Of a stretch of 60,003 nt of DNA, positions 1 to 8,842 are shown one piece after another. The stretch comes from Spirochaetia bacterium. GTDB taxonomy: Bacteria > Spirochaetota > Leptospiria > Leptospirales > Leptonemataceae. Location: positions 1 through 60,003 of the forward strand of contig JAIOPQ010000105.1 of the NCBI GenBank assembly GCA_021413825.1. The letters run 5' to 3'. Within the stretch, counting starts at the first letter, position 1; every line of letters begins with the position of its first letter. Both the position numbers and the translations under genes were made by a program. Below the pieces are notes generated by a model. That model did not search any database, was not told the origin of the DNA, and was given only the letters and a program-made list of their open reading frames with translations.

Positions 1-264
1 ATGGGTGTTCTGAAGAAATGGCGGAAGGATGTTGCTGACTATCGAGGTTTTGATACGTCGATTATACTTTCAAATCGCCAGCTGGAACAGATTGTAGAAA
101 TAAGACCATCTCGCATTGAGGATTTGAAAGCAATGGATTTGATGAGCGACTGGAAGCTTACCAATTATGGGCCAATGATCCTGGAAATTCTAGCCGGCAA
201 AACCCCCGCAATGCCCGCGCATTTAAGCAGGATTCCACCCGAGAGTCGCCGAGTAGAACTCTGA
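1..264 (+). CDS. C-terminal end of an HRDC-domain protein (RNase D-like), cut by the window start
   Basis: The reading frame is open from the first base, so the ATG at base 1 is probably internal and the gene starts before the window. The 87 visible residues form one HRDC domain: an LKKWRKDVA helix, then a helix with LSNRQLEQIV, then the DWKLTNYG turn and a last helix ending in EILAG, followed by a short polar tail. HRDC domains bind nucleic acid and sit at the C-terminus of RNase D and RecQ helicases. The 'xxWK..xYG..IL' turn looks more like RNase D (3'-5' RNA exonuclease) than RecQ, but the catalytic part is outside the window, so this choice is an inference. The htrA-like gene follows 43 bases downstream on the same strand. 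Confidence 0.6.
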   Translation: MGVLKKWRKDVADYRGFDTSIILSNRQLEQIVEIRPSRIEDLKAMDLMSDWKLTNYGPMILEILAGKTPAMPAHLSRIPPESRRVEL

Positions 265-307
265 CTTTTATTTGTTGCCCGGGGCCCCTTCTGAGCATTC
301 TGGGGCT

Positions 308-1423
308 ATGTTTAAAAAGATCAAACTGACAAGACTGGCGCTGACCAATCTCATATTGCTTGCACTCTTTGTTGGTTCATTTCTAAGCCCGCTCATCTAT
401 AGCGGCTTCAGGAGTATGTGGCTCGATCATTCGGGCACGGCTGATCCGATTCCTGAAGGAGAGCAAAAAGCAGCGCTGGCCCTGCAACAGAGCTACATGA
501 ACGTGTTTAAGAAAGCTTCTCCGTCCGTTGTATTCATTAAGACCAATGTTGTTGTTCCTCCTCGTTTCTGGTTTGATTTGTATCGCCAGGTAGAGGGCGC
601 TGGAACTGGAATCGTAATTGATAGTGATGGTTATATAGTAACCAATAATCATGTAGTTGCTGGTGCGCAGAAGATTGAAGTTGTTTTCAGCGATGACCGC
701 AAAGTTCGCGCAAAGTTGATTGGCCGCGATGAAACGAGCGATATTGCACTCATTCGCGTTACAAATGAAAAAGTTACTCCTGCTCTTCTTGGTGATTCAG
801 ATAAAGTAACTCCGGGGATGCTCGCATTTGCATTGGGATCTCCGTTTGGTCTGGAGAGCACGTTTACTGTTGGAATTATCTCTGCAAAACACCGTAGCAT
901 TGATAACACAAAATACACTCGCATTCAAACCGATGCGTCCATCAATCCTGGAAATTCCGGCGGTCCTCTGTTAAATATTTTTGGCGAGGTGATTGGAATC
1001 AATCAGTCGATTATTTCTCCGGGAGGCCAGGGCGGTAGCGTCGGAATTGGTTTTGCAATTCCAATTAACGAAGCTAAGATTGTAATTGAACAACTCAAGA
1101 AAGAAAAACGCGTGATTGGGCGACCTTCATTGGGTGTGCAGGTTGGCGTAGCCACTCCTAACCTGAAACAGTACTTGAAAGTCAGCGAAGATTACGGATT
1201 GATTGTGCGTTTCGTTGTGCCGGGTTCTGCCGCTGAAGAAGCAGGCGTTAAGGCTAACGATTATGTTTTGAAAGTAAACGACAAGGAACTCAAAGAACCG
1301 GAAGAATTGATCCAGGAAGTTCAGAAGGCTGGAGTTGGTGGAAAAGTCAAACTCGAGCTTGTACGCGAGGGCAAGAAGAAGTCCATTGACATAACCATCG
1401 GTGAGGATCAGGACAAGGGATGA
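308..1423 (+). CDS. HtrA/DegP-type S1C serine protease with one PDZ domain
   Basis: Membrane-anchored periplasmic protease and chaperone-like quality-control enzyme. From the ATG at 308 (371 residues) there is a hydrophobic anchor at about residues 8-30. A trypsin-like domain follows with the full triad: His115 in TNNHVV, Asp145 in ETSDIAL and Ser217 in NPGNSGGPL. One C-terminal PDZ domain covers about 275-365. This layout matches DegS or short HtrA proteins. The frame stays open upstream to a TTG at 272, but the residues this would add look nothing like a signal sequence, so 308 is preferred. The stop overlaps the start of the biotin ligase gene by four bases (ATGA), which suggests translational coupling. 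The general role is known from the family; the substrate is not visible here. Confidence 0.9.
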   Translation: MFKKIKLTRLALTNLILLALFVGSFLSPLIYSGFRSMWLDHSGTADPIPEGEQKAALALQQSYMNVFKKASPSVVFIKTNVVVPPRFWFDLYRQVEGAGTGIVIDSDGYIVTNNHVVAGAQKIEVVFSDDRKVRAKLIGRDETSDIALIRVTNEKVTPALLGDSDKVTPGMLAFALGSPFGLESTFTVGIISAKHRSIDNTKYTRIQTDASINPGNSGGPLLNIFGEVIGINQSIISPGGQGGSVGIGFAIPINEAKIVIEQLKKEKRVIGRPSLGVQVGVATPNLKQYLKVSEDYGLIVRFVVPGSAAEEAGVKANDYVLKVNDKELKEPEELIQEVQKAGVGGKVKLELVREGKKKSIDITIGEDQDKG

Positions 1424-2037
1424 CCCTTTCGCTTGAGCCGGATCCGGAGAAATGGCTGCGGCTTCAGCGCGTCGATTCAACAAACAGCTACGGCCTGCGT
1501 GAGGCTCTGCCTTCTGGCAGCGTAATCGTCGCAGATGTTCAAACTTCGGGGCGCGGACGGCATGGCCGCAGTTGGGTGTCGCTTGAGGATTCGCTAATTT
1601 TGACCGGCGTTCTGATCTTTTCTGCAGATCTGGTCGCAGATGAGCGCCTATCGTATTTGCCAATACTTGCCGGAGTCGCTGTATTGCGCGCAGCACAGGC
1701 AGCTTCCCCGCATTCTGAATTTAGAATCAAAGAGCCAAACGACGTACTCGTAATAAGGAACGGCCATCCAGGAAAAGTTGCCGGGATCCTGGTAGAATCT
1801 GAAATTCGCGGAGATTCGCGCAAGGTTGTAGTTGGAGTGGGTGTAAATGGAAGCCGCGCACCGGAAGTATCAGAATCGATTTATCAGCCCATGCCGTTAT
1901 TCGACAATGCTCCGTTTGACCGCACTCATTTTGCTGTGAGCATGATCCAGGAATTTAATGCCCGGTTTTCGCAAATTCTGGGTTCAGCTCCTCCGGCATT
2001 CCTGGGAGAAGCAAAAGAGTATCAGCAAGTAGTTTGA
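1420..2037 (+). CDS. birA: Biotin--[acetyl-CoA-carboxylase] ligase, catalytic domain only
   Basis: Cytoplasmic enzyme that activates biotin as biotinyl-AMP and attaches it to biotin carboxyl carrier protein. The 205 residues carry the adenylate-binding signature GRGRHGR (44-50), the KEPNDVL motif (about 104-110) and the catalytic-lysine motif GKVAGILVE (118-126). There is no N-terminal winged-helix domain, so unlike E. coli BirA it cannot be a biotin repressor. The usual small C-terminal SH3-like domain is also missing or very reduced; about 205 residues is short for the family. It overlaps the protease gene by ATGA, and coaX starts six bases downstream. Biotin ligase next to, or fused to, type III pantothenate kinase is a recurrent bacterial arrangement and supports both calls. 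Confidence 0.88.
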   Translation: MTLSLEPDPEKWLRLQRVDSTNSYGLREALPSGSVIVADVQTSGRGRHGRSWVSLEDSLILTGVLIFSADLVADERLSYLPILAGVAVLRAAQAASPHSEFRIKEPNDVLVIRNGHPGKVAGILVESEIRGDSRKVVVGVGVNGSRAPEVSESIYQPMPLFDNAPFDRTHFAVSMIQEFNARFSQILGSAPPAFLGEAKEYQQVV

Positions 2038-2043
2038 GGAAAT

Positions 2044-2850
2044 ATGAAACATCACATCCTGGCTGTCGACATTGGAAATACAAACACGGTGTTTGGACTA
2101 TTCGACGATAACGATGACTTTGAAATTCAGAAGAACTGGCGCACTGTAACGCGTCGTGACCGTACATCAGACGAGCTTGGAATATTTCTGCTTGGCTTCT
2201 TACAATCTTCCGGAATTGATCCTGCTGCAATCAAAGGCTTTATCTATTCTTCAGTAGTTCCATCGTTTAATCCAATTGTTGAGCGCATGGCGGGCGACTA
2301 TTTTCGCTCTCTAGCATTCTGCGTAAGACACGATAATATTCCGCTCACAATCGATTATCCGCGACCGGAAGAAATTGGCGCGGATCGCCTGGTGAATGCT
2401 GTAGCAGGAAATACAATTTACCCGGGCAGCCAGATCATTGTTGATCTTGGAACTGCTACAACCTTCTGCATTGTCAACGACGGGCACTATATAGGCGGAA
2501 GCATAGCTCCGGGGCTAAAGTTATCTATGGAAGCATTGTTCAGAAACACAGCACAGCTTTTTCCAGTCGAGTTCTCAAGACCTCCCTGTGGTGTAATTGC
2601 CGATACAACGAGACATGCAATTCAATCCGGATTCTTTTTTGGCTGGGTGGGTCTGCTGCGCGGAATTCTTAGCGAGATCCACAAGGCATACCCGGATCAG
2701 AAGTATCAGAATATCGCCACAGGCGGACTTGCGGCGATGATTCATCGGGAAGTACCGGAACTGTTTGACACCGTAGACCCCATGCTCACGTTGCGCGGAC
2801 TCAAGATCATCTACAAGGCAGGCAAATCCGGTGGATCTATTTCGCACTAA
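2044..2850 (+). CDS. coaX: Type III pantothenate kinase
   Basis: Catalyses the first committed step of coenzyme A synthesis, ATP-dependent phosphorylation of pantothenate, in the cytoplasm. The N-terminal phosphate-binding motif DIGNTNTVFGLF begins at residue 9. The conserved GADRLVNA motif (about 117-124) and the second ATP-binding motif IIVDLGTATTFCIV (about 135-148) follow. The length of 268 residues is normal for this ASKHA-fold family. The ATG at 2044 is preceded by GAGGA at 2036-2040, a good ribosome-binding site overlapping the end of birA. The next gene starts inside the last 20 bases of coaX, so birA, coaX and the permease are probably one transcript. Type III enzymes usually escape CoA feedback inhibition and need a monovalent cation (family knowledge). 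Confidence 0.93.
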   Translation: MKHHILAVDIGNTNTVFGLFDDNDDFEIQKNWRTVTRRDRTSDELGIFLLGFLQSSGIDPAAIKGFIYSSVVPSFNPIVERMAGDYFRSLAFCVRHDNIPLTIDYPRPEEIGADRLVNAVAGNTIYPGSQIIVDLGTATTFCIVNDGHYIGGSIAPGLKLSMEALFRNTAQLFPVEFSRPPCGVIADTTRHAIQSGFFFGWVGLLRGILSEIHKAYPDQKYQNIATGGLAAMIHREVPELFDTVDPMLTLRGLKIIYKAGKSGGSISH

Positions 2851-4390
2851 GCCTATATCACAGCTTCAACAAGAAGCGTCAGGACATGTACTCAAGCGTG
2901 CACTCGGTCCATGGAACCTAACGTTCCTTGGGATAGGTGCTGTAATAGGTGCCGGCATTTTTGTTCTGACCGGGCAGGCCGCGGCCAATCATGCAGGTCC
3001 AGCCATTACCCTCTCGTTTGTTGTGGCCGGTATGGGTTGTTTTTTCGCCGGACTTTGCTACGCTGAGTTTGCATCCATGATTCCAGTTTCCGGAAGCGCT
3101 TACACGTACGGCTACGCAACCATGGGCGAGATGGTTGCATGGATCATTGGTTGGGATTTGGTTCTGGAATATCTATTTGCATCTGCCACCGTTGCCGTGG
3201 GTTGGTCGGGTTATTTTAACGCATTCCTCGCAGAATTGAACATTTACTTACCGGCAATCCTTACAAGTGCACCGTTTACAGTTCAGGGTACCCACGAAAT
3301 TGTGCGCTCAGAGCTCTGTGTCAATCCGGCCACCACAGCGATTTTTGTAGATGCTGTAACTCACGGAAAGATTCCGCTCGATCAGTGCCTTCAGGCAGGC
3401 GGAGTAATCATGCAAGGTGTTTTGAATGTTCCAGCAATGGTACTCATTGTCCTGGTTACGATTTTGCTTGTGATTGGAATTAAAGAGTCAGCAACCTTTA
3501 ACAATGTGGTCGTTGCACTGAAGCTACTCATAGTATTTGCTGTAATTGGATTTGGTTTCTTCTATGTAAACACGGCTAACTGGACACCTTTCATTCCAGA
3601 TCAGCTGGTGGATTCTTCCGGAAATGGGATCTTTGGTAAGTTTGGTTGGACTGGAATTGTTGCAGGTGCTGGAGTAATCTTTTTCGCCTACATTGGATTT
3701 GACGCGGTTTCAACAGCAGCGCAAGAAGCTAAAAATCCTCAGCGCGACTTGCCAATTGGAATTCTAGCTTCCCTCCTGGTCTGTACGGTGCTCTACGTGT
3801 TGATGTCGCTTGTGATGACGGGCCTTGCGCCTTACAAAGAACTTAACGTTCCGCATCCAGTGTTTGTTGCAATCGACCATGCCGGGCCTGCATTGAAATG
3901 GTTGGGTTTTCTAGTCAATATTGGTGCGATTGCTGGTCTTGCTTCCGTAGTGCTTGTGCTTATGATGGGACAACCTCGCATTTTCTATTCAATGGCGCGT
4001 GACGGCCTACTTCCGGAAGCATTTGGTCGCGTGCATTCCAGGTTCAAAACTCCCTATGTTGCAACTATCATCACGGGCGCCGCTGCTGGTTTGATTTCTG
4101 GCTTATTTCCAATCGGAATCCTGGGTGAGCTGGTGTCGATTGGAACCCTGCTTGCCTTCGTAATCGTTTGTTTTGGAACAATGATTCTGAGGCGAACAAG
4201 CCCAGAACTTGCACGCCCGTTTAAAACCCCATTCGTTCCCCTGGTTCCAATCCTTGGAATTTTAATCTGTGGCTATATGATGTATGGGCTTCCCCTGGAT
4301 ACCTGGCTACGTCTGATAGTCTGGATGGCGCTCGGAATGATCATATACTTTGGGTACAGCTACAAACGTAGCAAGCTGGCACAGAAATAA
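2831..4390 (+). CDS. APC-superfamily amino acid permease (cationic amino acid transporter type)
   Basis: Inner-membrane amino-acid transporter of 519 residues with about 12-14 hydrophobic segments. The start LFRTKPISQLQQEA followed by LGPWNLTFLGIGAVIGAGIF is the typical beginning of bacterial CAT/YfnA-like permeases, and GIGAVIGAGIF is the TM1 substrate-binding loop. The FFAYIGFDAVSTAAQEAKNPQRDLP segment (TM6 and the loop after it) is also diagnostic. A polar stretch of about 45 residues between early membrane segments, containing two Cys, is a periplasmic loop insertion often seen in this subgroup. The GTG at 2831 is chosen because it gives the family N-terminus; it lies 20 bases inside coaX. 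Substrate specificity cannot be read from the sequence. A degenerate repeat follows the stop. Confidence 0.88.
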   Translation: MDLFRTKPISQLQQEASGHVLKRALGPWNLTFLGIGAVIGAGIFVLTGQAAANHAGPAITLSFVVAGMGCFFAGLCYAEFASMIPVSGSAYTYGYATMGEMVAWIIGWDLVLEYLFASATVAVGWSGYFNAFLAELNIYLPAILTSAPFTVQGTHEIVRSELCVNPATTAIFVDAVTHGKIPLDQCLQAGGVIMQGVLNVPAMVLIVLVTILLVIGIKESATFNNVVVALKLLIVFAVIGFGFFYVNTANWTPFIPDQLVDSSGNGIFGKFGWTGIVAGAGVIFFAYIGFDAVSTAAQEAKNPQRDLPIGILASLLVCTVLYVLMSLVMTGLAPYKELNVPHPVFVAIDHAGPALKWLGFLVNIGAIAGLASVVLVLMMGQPRIFYSMARDGLLPEAFGRVHSRFKTPYVATIITGAAAGLISGLFPIGILGELVSIGTLLAFVIVCFGTMILRRTSPELARPFKTPFVPLVPILGILICGYMMYGLPLDTWLRLIVWMALGMIIYFGYSYKRSKLAQK

Positions 4391-4397
4391 GAAGATT

Positions 4398-4540
4398 GGC
4401 CACTTAGGCACAGGGAACACGGAGGACTTGTGTCATTCCTTCGTTTGCTTGCAAAATGCGTTTCCAGGAATTTAACCACGGCACAACGCATCCTTCTTTT
4501 TGTTCGCCTCCAGGTCTCTGCGACCTCTGCGGTCAATCTC
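4398..4540. repeat. Degenerate word-like inverted repeat between two convergent genes
   Basis: The space between the permease stop (4390) and the ankyrin-protein stop (4541) holds low-complexity, word-like sequence. The left part has GGCACAGGGAACACGGAGGA at 4407-4426. The middle has AACCACGGCACAACGCATCC at 4473-4492. The right part has TCTCTGCGACCTCTGCGGTC at 4515-4534. The reverse complement of the right part resembles the left part (about 11 of 19 positions), so this is a decayed inverted repeat. The same vocabulary, with CAGAG, CTCTG and ACC-containing words, recurs in the repeats near 10.1-10.5, 29.25 and 47.8 kb. It codes for nothing I can recognise. Confidence 0.6.
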
Positions 4541-6130
4541 TCATCGTTTGGAAAGCTCTGGTGCTGCCGGGATTGCACGATGCTGCGTGAGCGGGAAACT
4601 TCGGAATTGATAAAACCGTTCCGTGTTGCTCGCATCGTTCAGAAGTTCTACAATTGAATCATTTCCTTTTATCTTTGCCAGGTCCTGTGCTGTAAAATGA
4701 TCCTGTGCTTTTAAGAGCACGTTTGCATGGCTTTCGATTAGTTTTTTGATTGCATCTTCATGGCCGTAGTAGGCAGCAAAATGAATCGCAGCCCAACCCT
4801 GGTAAACAAAATCTATATTGGCCCCGGAGGATAGGGCCGCTGCAATTGCATCTGCGTCACCAATCTTTGCTGCTGCGAGCAAATTCATGTCCAGCTTTGA
4901 TTGATTTGGATTTTGCGCCGGTTGGACAACTGGCTGGTTTGGATTGCGAAGGTCCTTTGCAAGCGCCAGCATCTCTGCACCGTTCAAGGGGCGGTTATAT
5001 GTTACAACGTTATCGCCATAGCCGTGCATGACTGAACCACCAGCGAACTGTGAAAATTCAAATCCGAGCGGACTGCCGTGTAAGCTGGAACCCGCTTTGT
5101 AATTAGGAAGGACTTTGAGCATGCGATCATCCAGGACAATATCGCGGAGACGTTTTCCGTCGAAAAGAACGCGAGCTCGTTTTGCAGCCGGATCAATGGA
5201 CACAATGATGTTATGCCAGGTGTTCACGCGAAATGCAGCGTCCTCAAGTTTGTACTCCCAGCTTCCCAGCGAACCATCTTCTCCACTGGCGTACGTTGGA
5301 TCGATGCTTAACAATAGCGTGCCTTGCCAGATTTTCAAGTCGACCAGCCCATAGCCCAGAGTAGCCAGATGGCCGCGGCCCTGGTCGGGTGATAATCGGC
5401 GAAAGTTAAAACTGAAGGCCAGTCCGTTCTTGTAAGGCTCTTCTTCTTTGCTTTTGTAGCTAAACCAGGCCGTACTCTTTCCGTCATACTTACCATTTAG
5501 ATAGACCGACCCGGATTCCAGCTTGGCCGTGCCTGCAAGTCTGAAGTCCTGTTGAGTTGCAGTGGAGTCTTTCAGGTTATCAAACGTGAAGAATGATGTT
5601 CGGCCACGCGCAAGATCAACCTGGCTGCTTACGTCAGAAGGTGCTACAAAATCCTGCTCCGGCGGACGGAACGTTAGGCGAACATCAATCCCATTGGATT
5701 TCAAAGCGTAAATTAACCAGCGCCGCAGATCAGCCACACCGCCGTCGTATGCGGAAGGCGCGCGTCCTGGATAGCCCATTTGCGAGGTTGCAAGAAGCTT
5801 ACCGTCTTTAATGAGAAGAACCGTGCCCAGCGTGACGCCCTCTTTCCCGACTTGAATATTTTTCTCCTGGTAGAGCGCATAGATCTTTGAGTGAATCGTT
5901 CGGACCGAATTGTAGTCAATTACCCCCAGTTGAACACCCTGAACGTCCCGGTTTGCATTCTCGAACATCTTTGATGCGTAGGAACCCACGTCGCAGCCCA
6001 ACGAAAGGAATGCAAGGAGGGGTTTGTCGCGTGACAGAGTTTCAAAGTTTGCGTCCGTGACACTCACTGTCGCCGCAAAAGTTGGGCAAACAAATAGGAA
6101 AGAGAAAAAGAAGGCGGGAAGGAAACGCAT
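4541..6130 (-). CDS. Secreted three-domain protein: thioredoxin-like, LamG-like and ankyrin repeats
   Basis: From the ATG at 6130 (529 residues) there is a signal peptide, MRFLPAFFFSFLFVCPTFAA. Residues about 20-145 look like a thioredoxin fold (VTDANFETLSRDKPLLAFLS, later TVLLIKDGKLL) but without a CxxC redox pair, so disulfide chemistry is unlikely. About 180-390 resembles a concanavalin/LamG beta-sandwich, including WHNIIVSIDPAAKRARVLFDG. About 420-510 holds two or three ankyrin repeats (LLAAAKIGDADAIAAALSSGANID, then WAAIHFAAYYGHEDAIKKLIE). The start at 6130 is chosen because it begins the signal peptide and has AGGAG ten bases upstream; the frame extends to 6169 with no added sense. The role is probably periplasmic or surface binding. 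I know no family with this domain order. Confidence 0.7.
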   Translation of the reverse strand: MRFLPAFFFSFLFVCPTFAATVSVTDANFETLSRDKPLLAFLSLGCDVGSYASKMFENANRDVQGVQLGVIDYNSVRTIHSKIYALYQEKNIQVGKEGVTLGTVLLIKDGKLLATSQMGYPGRAPSAYDGGVADLRRWLIYALKSNGIDVRLTFRPPEQDFVAPSDVSSQVDLARGRTSFFTFDNLKDSTATQQDFRLAGTAKLESGSVYLNGKYDGKSTAWFSYKSKEEEPYKNGLAFSFNFRRLSPDQGRGHLATLGYGLVDLKIWQGTLLLSIDPTYASGEDGSLGSWEYKLEDAAFRVNTWHNIIVSIDPAAKRARVLFDGKRLRDIVLDDRMLKVLPNYKAGSSLHGSPLGFEFSQFAGGSVMHGYGDNVVTYNRPLNGAEMLALAKDLRNPNQPVVQPAQNPNQSKLDMNLLAAAKIGDADAIAAALSSGANIDFVYQGWAAIHFAAYYGHEDAIKKLIESHANVLLKAQDHFTAQDLAKIKGNDSIVELLNDASNTERFYQFRSFPLTQHRAIPAAPELSKR

Positions 6131-6225
6131 GCTGGAGAACTCCTGTGGGATTTGCGGGTTATCAATCAATTACGTCAATTAGACGTCAATCAATGCGGAC
6201 TGGTTCGCACCTAATTTTCTGAGAA

Positions 6226-6873
6226 TCAAGGTTGCGGTTCTGGGAACGCTGAATTGAGATATTCCCATTCTTTGGTTCGAACTTCCGTCAGAAATGAATC
6301 GAACAATTCGCGCGAAACCGGAAGCACAGCGTAGTAACCTTCCTCGACAGTGGCGAATAGCGGATAGATTCCGAGCATCCTGGACATGAACCTGGCCGGT
6401 TTTATTAGCAATGCATTGATTGGTCTGTGCGCGAGTTCGTAGAACGATTGCATGTTCTGAATTACCAGCTCTAGATGCCTGCGGCGCGTTACTGCCTGGC
6501 CTGCTGCAAGATACAACGTTCGATATCGATCGACTGCGATCGTTTGGCCCGCCCCGTATCCCTGCTCAACCAGTAACCGGGCCAGAGCTAAATCCAGTGA
6601 TTCAGTCAGTTCGTTTAGTTCAATTAAGTGTTCGATGTTGTTTCTGGTTTCTTCTTTGACCAGGTTCTTGACGTTCTGAAACGTTCCCAGCGCAAGTCTT
6701 CGCCATTCTTGATTGTTTTCAAGGCTATAGATTCGATCAAAGAAATATTCAACCATGGGCCGCGTATCTTCACGTTGGAAGTAGGGAGCGTACGACTGGT
6801 GGAAGCGTTCGATTTGAACTCGAATGATTTCCACTTTTGCCTGTTGCAGCAGTTCGGTGTTTTCCGACGCCAT
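6226..6873 (-). CDS. FFLEELY-motif-like helical protein of unknown function
   Basis: Soluble, strongly helical protein of 215 residues from the ATG at 6873; the frame also extends to a GTG at 6897. It has a region VEYFFDRIYSLENNQEWRRL and, about 40 residues later, IELNELTESLDLALARLL. These look like the 'FFLEELYGPxDF...R' motif and the 'LxxLSExLDxALA' motif of the family named FFLEELY-motif protein in proteobacteria. The match is by eye and diverged. There is no signal peptide or membrane segment. The family has no established biochemical role that I know of. It lies between the minus-strand ankyrin protein and the divergent purT, about 95 bases from the ankyrin protein's start, and has no strong ribosome-binding site. 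Confidence 0.5.
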   Translation of the reverse strand: MASENTELLQQAKVEIIRVQIERFHQSYAPYFQREDTRPMVEYFFDRIYSLENNQEWRRLALGTFQNVKNLVKEETRNNIEHLIELNELTESLDLALARLLVEQGYGAGQTIAVDRYRTLYLAAGQAVTRRRHLELVIQNMQSFYELAHRPINALLIKPARFMSRMLGIYPLFATVEEGYYAVLPVSRELFDSFLTEVRTKEWEYLNSAFPEPQP

Positions 6874-6972
6874 GTCACGAATCTGGAAACGAGGCACTGT
6901 ACGTCATGCCGGATTCCGGCGAGCGACGGCGCCCGAAGAATTTAGAACAGACTGCAAAGTGCATGGGAATTG

Positions 6973-7062
6973 AATCCGCGGACGGATGCCGATGAACGCA
7001 GATGGGCTCAGATCAGAAAGAGAGATTTTATCCGCGTCTCATTCGTGTCCATCCGGGGTTAC
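6973..7062. repeat. Short non-coding inverted repeat with ATCCGCG/ATGAACGCAGATG words
   Basis: The gap between the FFLEELY-like gene and purT has a left arm at 6973-7003 (AATCCGCGGACGGATG, then CCGATGAACGCAGATG). A right arm at 7027-7062 (TTTATCCGCGTCTCATTCG, then TGTCCATCCGGGGTTA) matches the left when reverse-complemented, through CGGATG, CGA(A)TGA and ACGC(A/G)GAT. The spacer is about 23 bases. As a transcript it would fold into an imperfect hairpin of roughly 30 base pairs. The ATGAACGCAGATG word is familiar to me as a start-region word of many GxxExxY genes in other bacteria (from memory), which links it to the element at 10.1 kb. Confidence 0.65.
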
Positions 7063-7118
7063 TCCTTTTCCCGTGGTAAATTCTTTGACGCCTGGCCGTA
7101 TTACCACAATTCCGTTTT

Positions 7119-8294
7119 ATGCAAATAGGAACCCCGAGATCTGCCAATTCACTTAGACTCATGCTCTTGGGATCCGGCGAGTTGGGGAAGGAAGTTGCCA
7201 TTGAAGCGCAGCGGCTTGGCGTACATGTGATTGCTGTAGATCGTTACGCAAATGCGCCTGCCATGCAGGTTGCACATGAATCGTATGTGATCAACATGCT
7301 CGATGGATCGGCTTTGCGTACACTCATAGAAACGCACAGGCCAGCCTTGATTGTTCCTGAAATTGAAGCGATTGCAACAGACACACTTCTAGAATTGGAG
7401 GCAGAGGGATTTACTGTTATTCCTACGGCCCGCGCAGCTAAACTTACAATGGACCGCGAAGGAATCAGACGATTCGCAGCTGAGGAATTAAAAGTTCCGG
7501 TTTCAAAATACAAATTTGCGAGCGAAGAAAACGAATTCAATGCGGCTGTTGAAACCATTGGACTTCCGTGCGTTGTAAAACCGGTAATGAGTTCGTCCGG
7601 CAAAGGGCAGAGCATTGTGAGAAACAAATCAGAAATCTCAAAAGCCTGGCAGTATGCAATTTCTGGAGGTCGTGCAGCTATCGCGCGTGTAATTGTTGAA
7701 GAGTTTATTCCTTTTGATTATGAGATAACTTTGCTAACCGTCAGACATTCTGGTGGAACCGATTTCATGGATCCAATAGGTCATTTGCAGATCGATGGCG
7801 ACTATCGTGAATCCTGGACGCCGCAGCCAATGAGTCAATCAGCCCTGGCCCAGGCTCAGTCGATAGCGCGAACAGTGACAGAAGGCCTTGGAGGTCGTGG
7901 GATTTTTGGCGTGGAATTATTCGTACAAGGAGATCAGGTTTACTTCAGTGAAGTGTCGCCCAGGCCACACGACACAGGTCTTGTGACCTTGATTTCGCAG
8001 AATCGATCAGAGTTTGCATTGCATGCGCGCGCAATACTTGGACTTCCAATTGGCACCATTCAAACGTACGGTCCGGCCGCTTCCTGTGCTCTATTGCTGG
8101 AAGGAAACGTACGCGGCCCCCTGTTTGCTGGAGTGGATCGAGCCCTGGCAATTCCAGAGACCGATTTTCGCCTCTTTGGTAAGCCTGAATTACACGGGAA
8201 ACGCCGCATGGGCGTGGCTCTGGCGCTGGGAGAAACGATCCAGGAAGCTCGTGAGAAGGCCGTAAAGGCCGCGTCGTTTGTCCGCATCGTCTGA
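7119..8294 (+). CDS. purT: Formate-dependent phosphoribosylglycinamide formyltransferase (GAR transformylase 2)
   Basis: Makes formyl-GAR from GAR, formate and ATP, the third step of purine synthesis, without needing formyl-tetrahydrofolate. The 391 residues match PurT end to end. They begin with the family N-terminus [24 protein letters not shown], followed by [17 protein letters not shown] and NMLDG. The ATP-grasp domain has [15 protein letters not shown] (ATP-binding loop), FGVELFV and [10 protein letters not shown] (metal-binding segment). The protein closes with [19 protein letters not shown]. The ATG at 7119 gives the expected N-terminus. No other purine genes are adjacent. The start region has no strong Shine-Dalgarno sequence. 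Confidence 0.96.
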   Translation: MQIGTPRSANSLRLMLLGSGELGKEVAIEAQRLGVHVIAVDRYANAPAMQVAHESYVINMLDGSALRTLIETHRPALIVPEIEAIATDTLLELEAEGFTVIPTARAAKLTMDREGIRRFAAEELKVPVSKYKFASEENEFNAAVETIGLPCVVKPVMSSSGKGQSIVRNKSEISKAWQYAISGGRAAIARVIVEEFIPFDYEITLLTVRHSGGTDFMDPIGHLQIDGDYRESWTPQPMSQSALAQAQSIARTVTEGLGGRGIFGVELFVQGDQVYFSEVSPRPHDTGLVTLISQNRSEFALHARAILGLPIGTIQTYGPAASCALLLEGNVRGPLFAGVDRALAIPETDFRLFGKPELHGKRRMGVALALGETIQEAREKAVKAASFVRIV

Positions 8295-8335
8295 TTTTAG
8301 CTTGTTCAAATTGAGTCTTTATTCCATACACGGGT

Positions 8336-8749
8336 ATGGCCGGGGAGAAAAAGCGATACATGAGCATCGGCGTGGTGCCTGCAGCCGACAGTGGTATATT
8401 TAAAGTTAGCGGTCCATTCCGTATGATTCTGGAACAAACGGATCGTCCGGGCGTGAAGCGACTTAAAAAAGTCATCAAAGAAGAACCGGAAACAGTCGGT
8501 GAGTTTCACGATTTCATACGTTACCTGACATCGCAGATCCGCCGCGCAGCCGATTTACTATACCAGGTAGGCGATGAAAGACACAAAAAGCGTGCAGAAA
8601 CGCTACGAAATCATGCATTCAGGGAACTTGAAGTAGCTCAACGATACGAAACAGACCCCGGCCGGTTACGGGCATCTATGGCTCGGTTACAGCAAGCATT
8701 GCGTGATATGAAAGAGGTCGCAGACGAGGAAGAGGTCGAAGGTCATTAA
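8336..8749 (+). CDS. Small helical protein of unknown function
   Basis: I do not recognise this 137-residue protein. It is charged and mostly helical, with no signal peptide, membrane segment or metal-binding motif. A first part (GVVPAADSGIFKVSGPFRMILEQ) could form a small beta unit. The rest, from about residue 40, is an amphipathic helix-rich region with many Arg, Glu and Lys residues (QIRRAADLLYQVGDERHKKRAETL), ending in an acidic tail. The start is uncertain: the ATG at 8336 has no ribosome-binding site, while the ATG at 8360 has GGGGAG about a dozen bases upstream. It lies between purT and the HU gene on the same strand, with short gaps. Confidence 0.6.
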   Translation: MAGEKKRYMSIGVVPAADSGIFKVSGPFRMILEQTDRPGVKRLKKVIKEEPETVGEFHDFIRYLTSQIRRAADLLYQVGDERHKKRAETLRNHAFRELEVAQRYETDPGRLRASMARLQQALRDMKEVADEEEVEGH

Positions 8750-8842
8750 ATTTCTTCCGTTCGAGCACTTCGAATCGCATTCGCTCGGCTATTTGTAAAT
8801 TTTTACTTGCAGTCCGGTAGAATCCCCAAGAATCAGCGGAAT

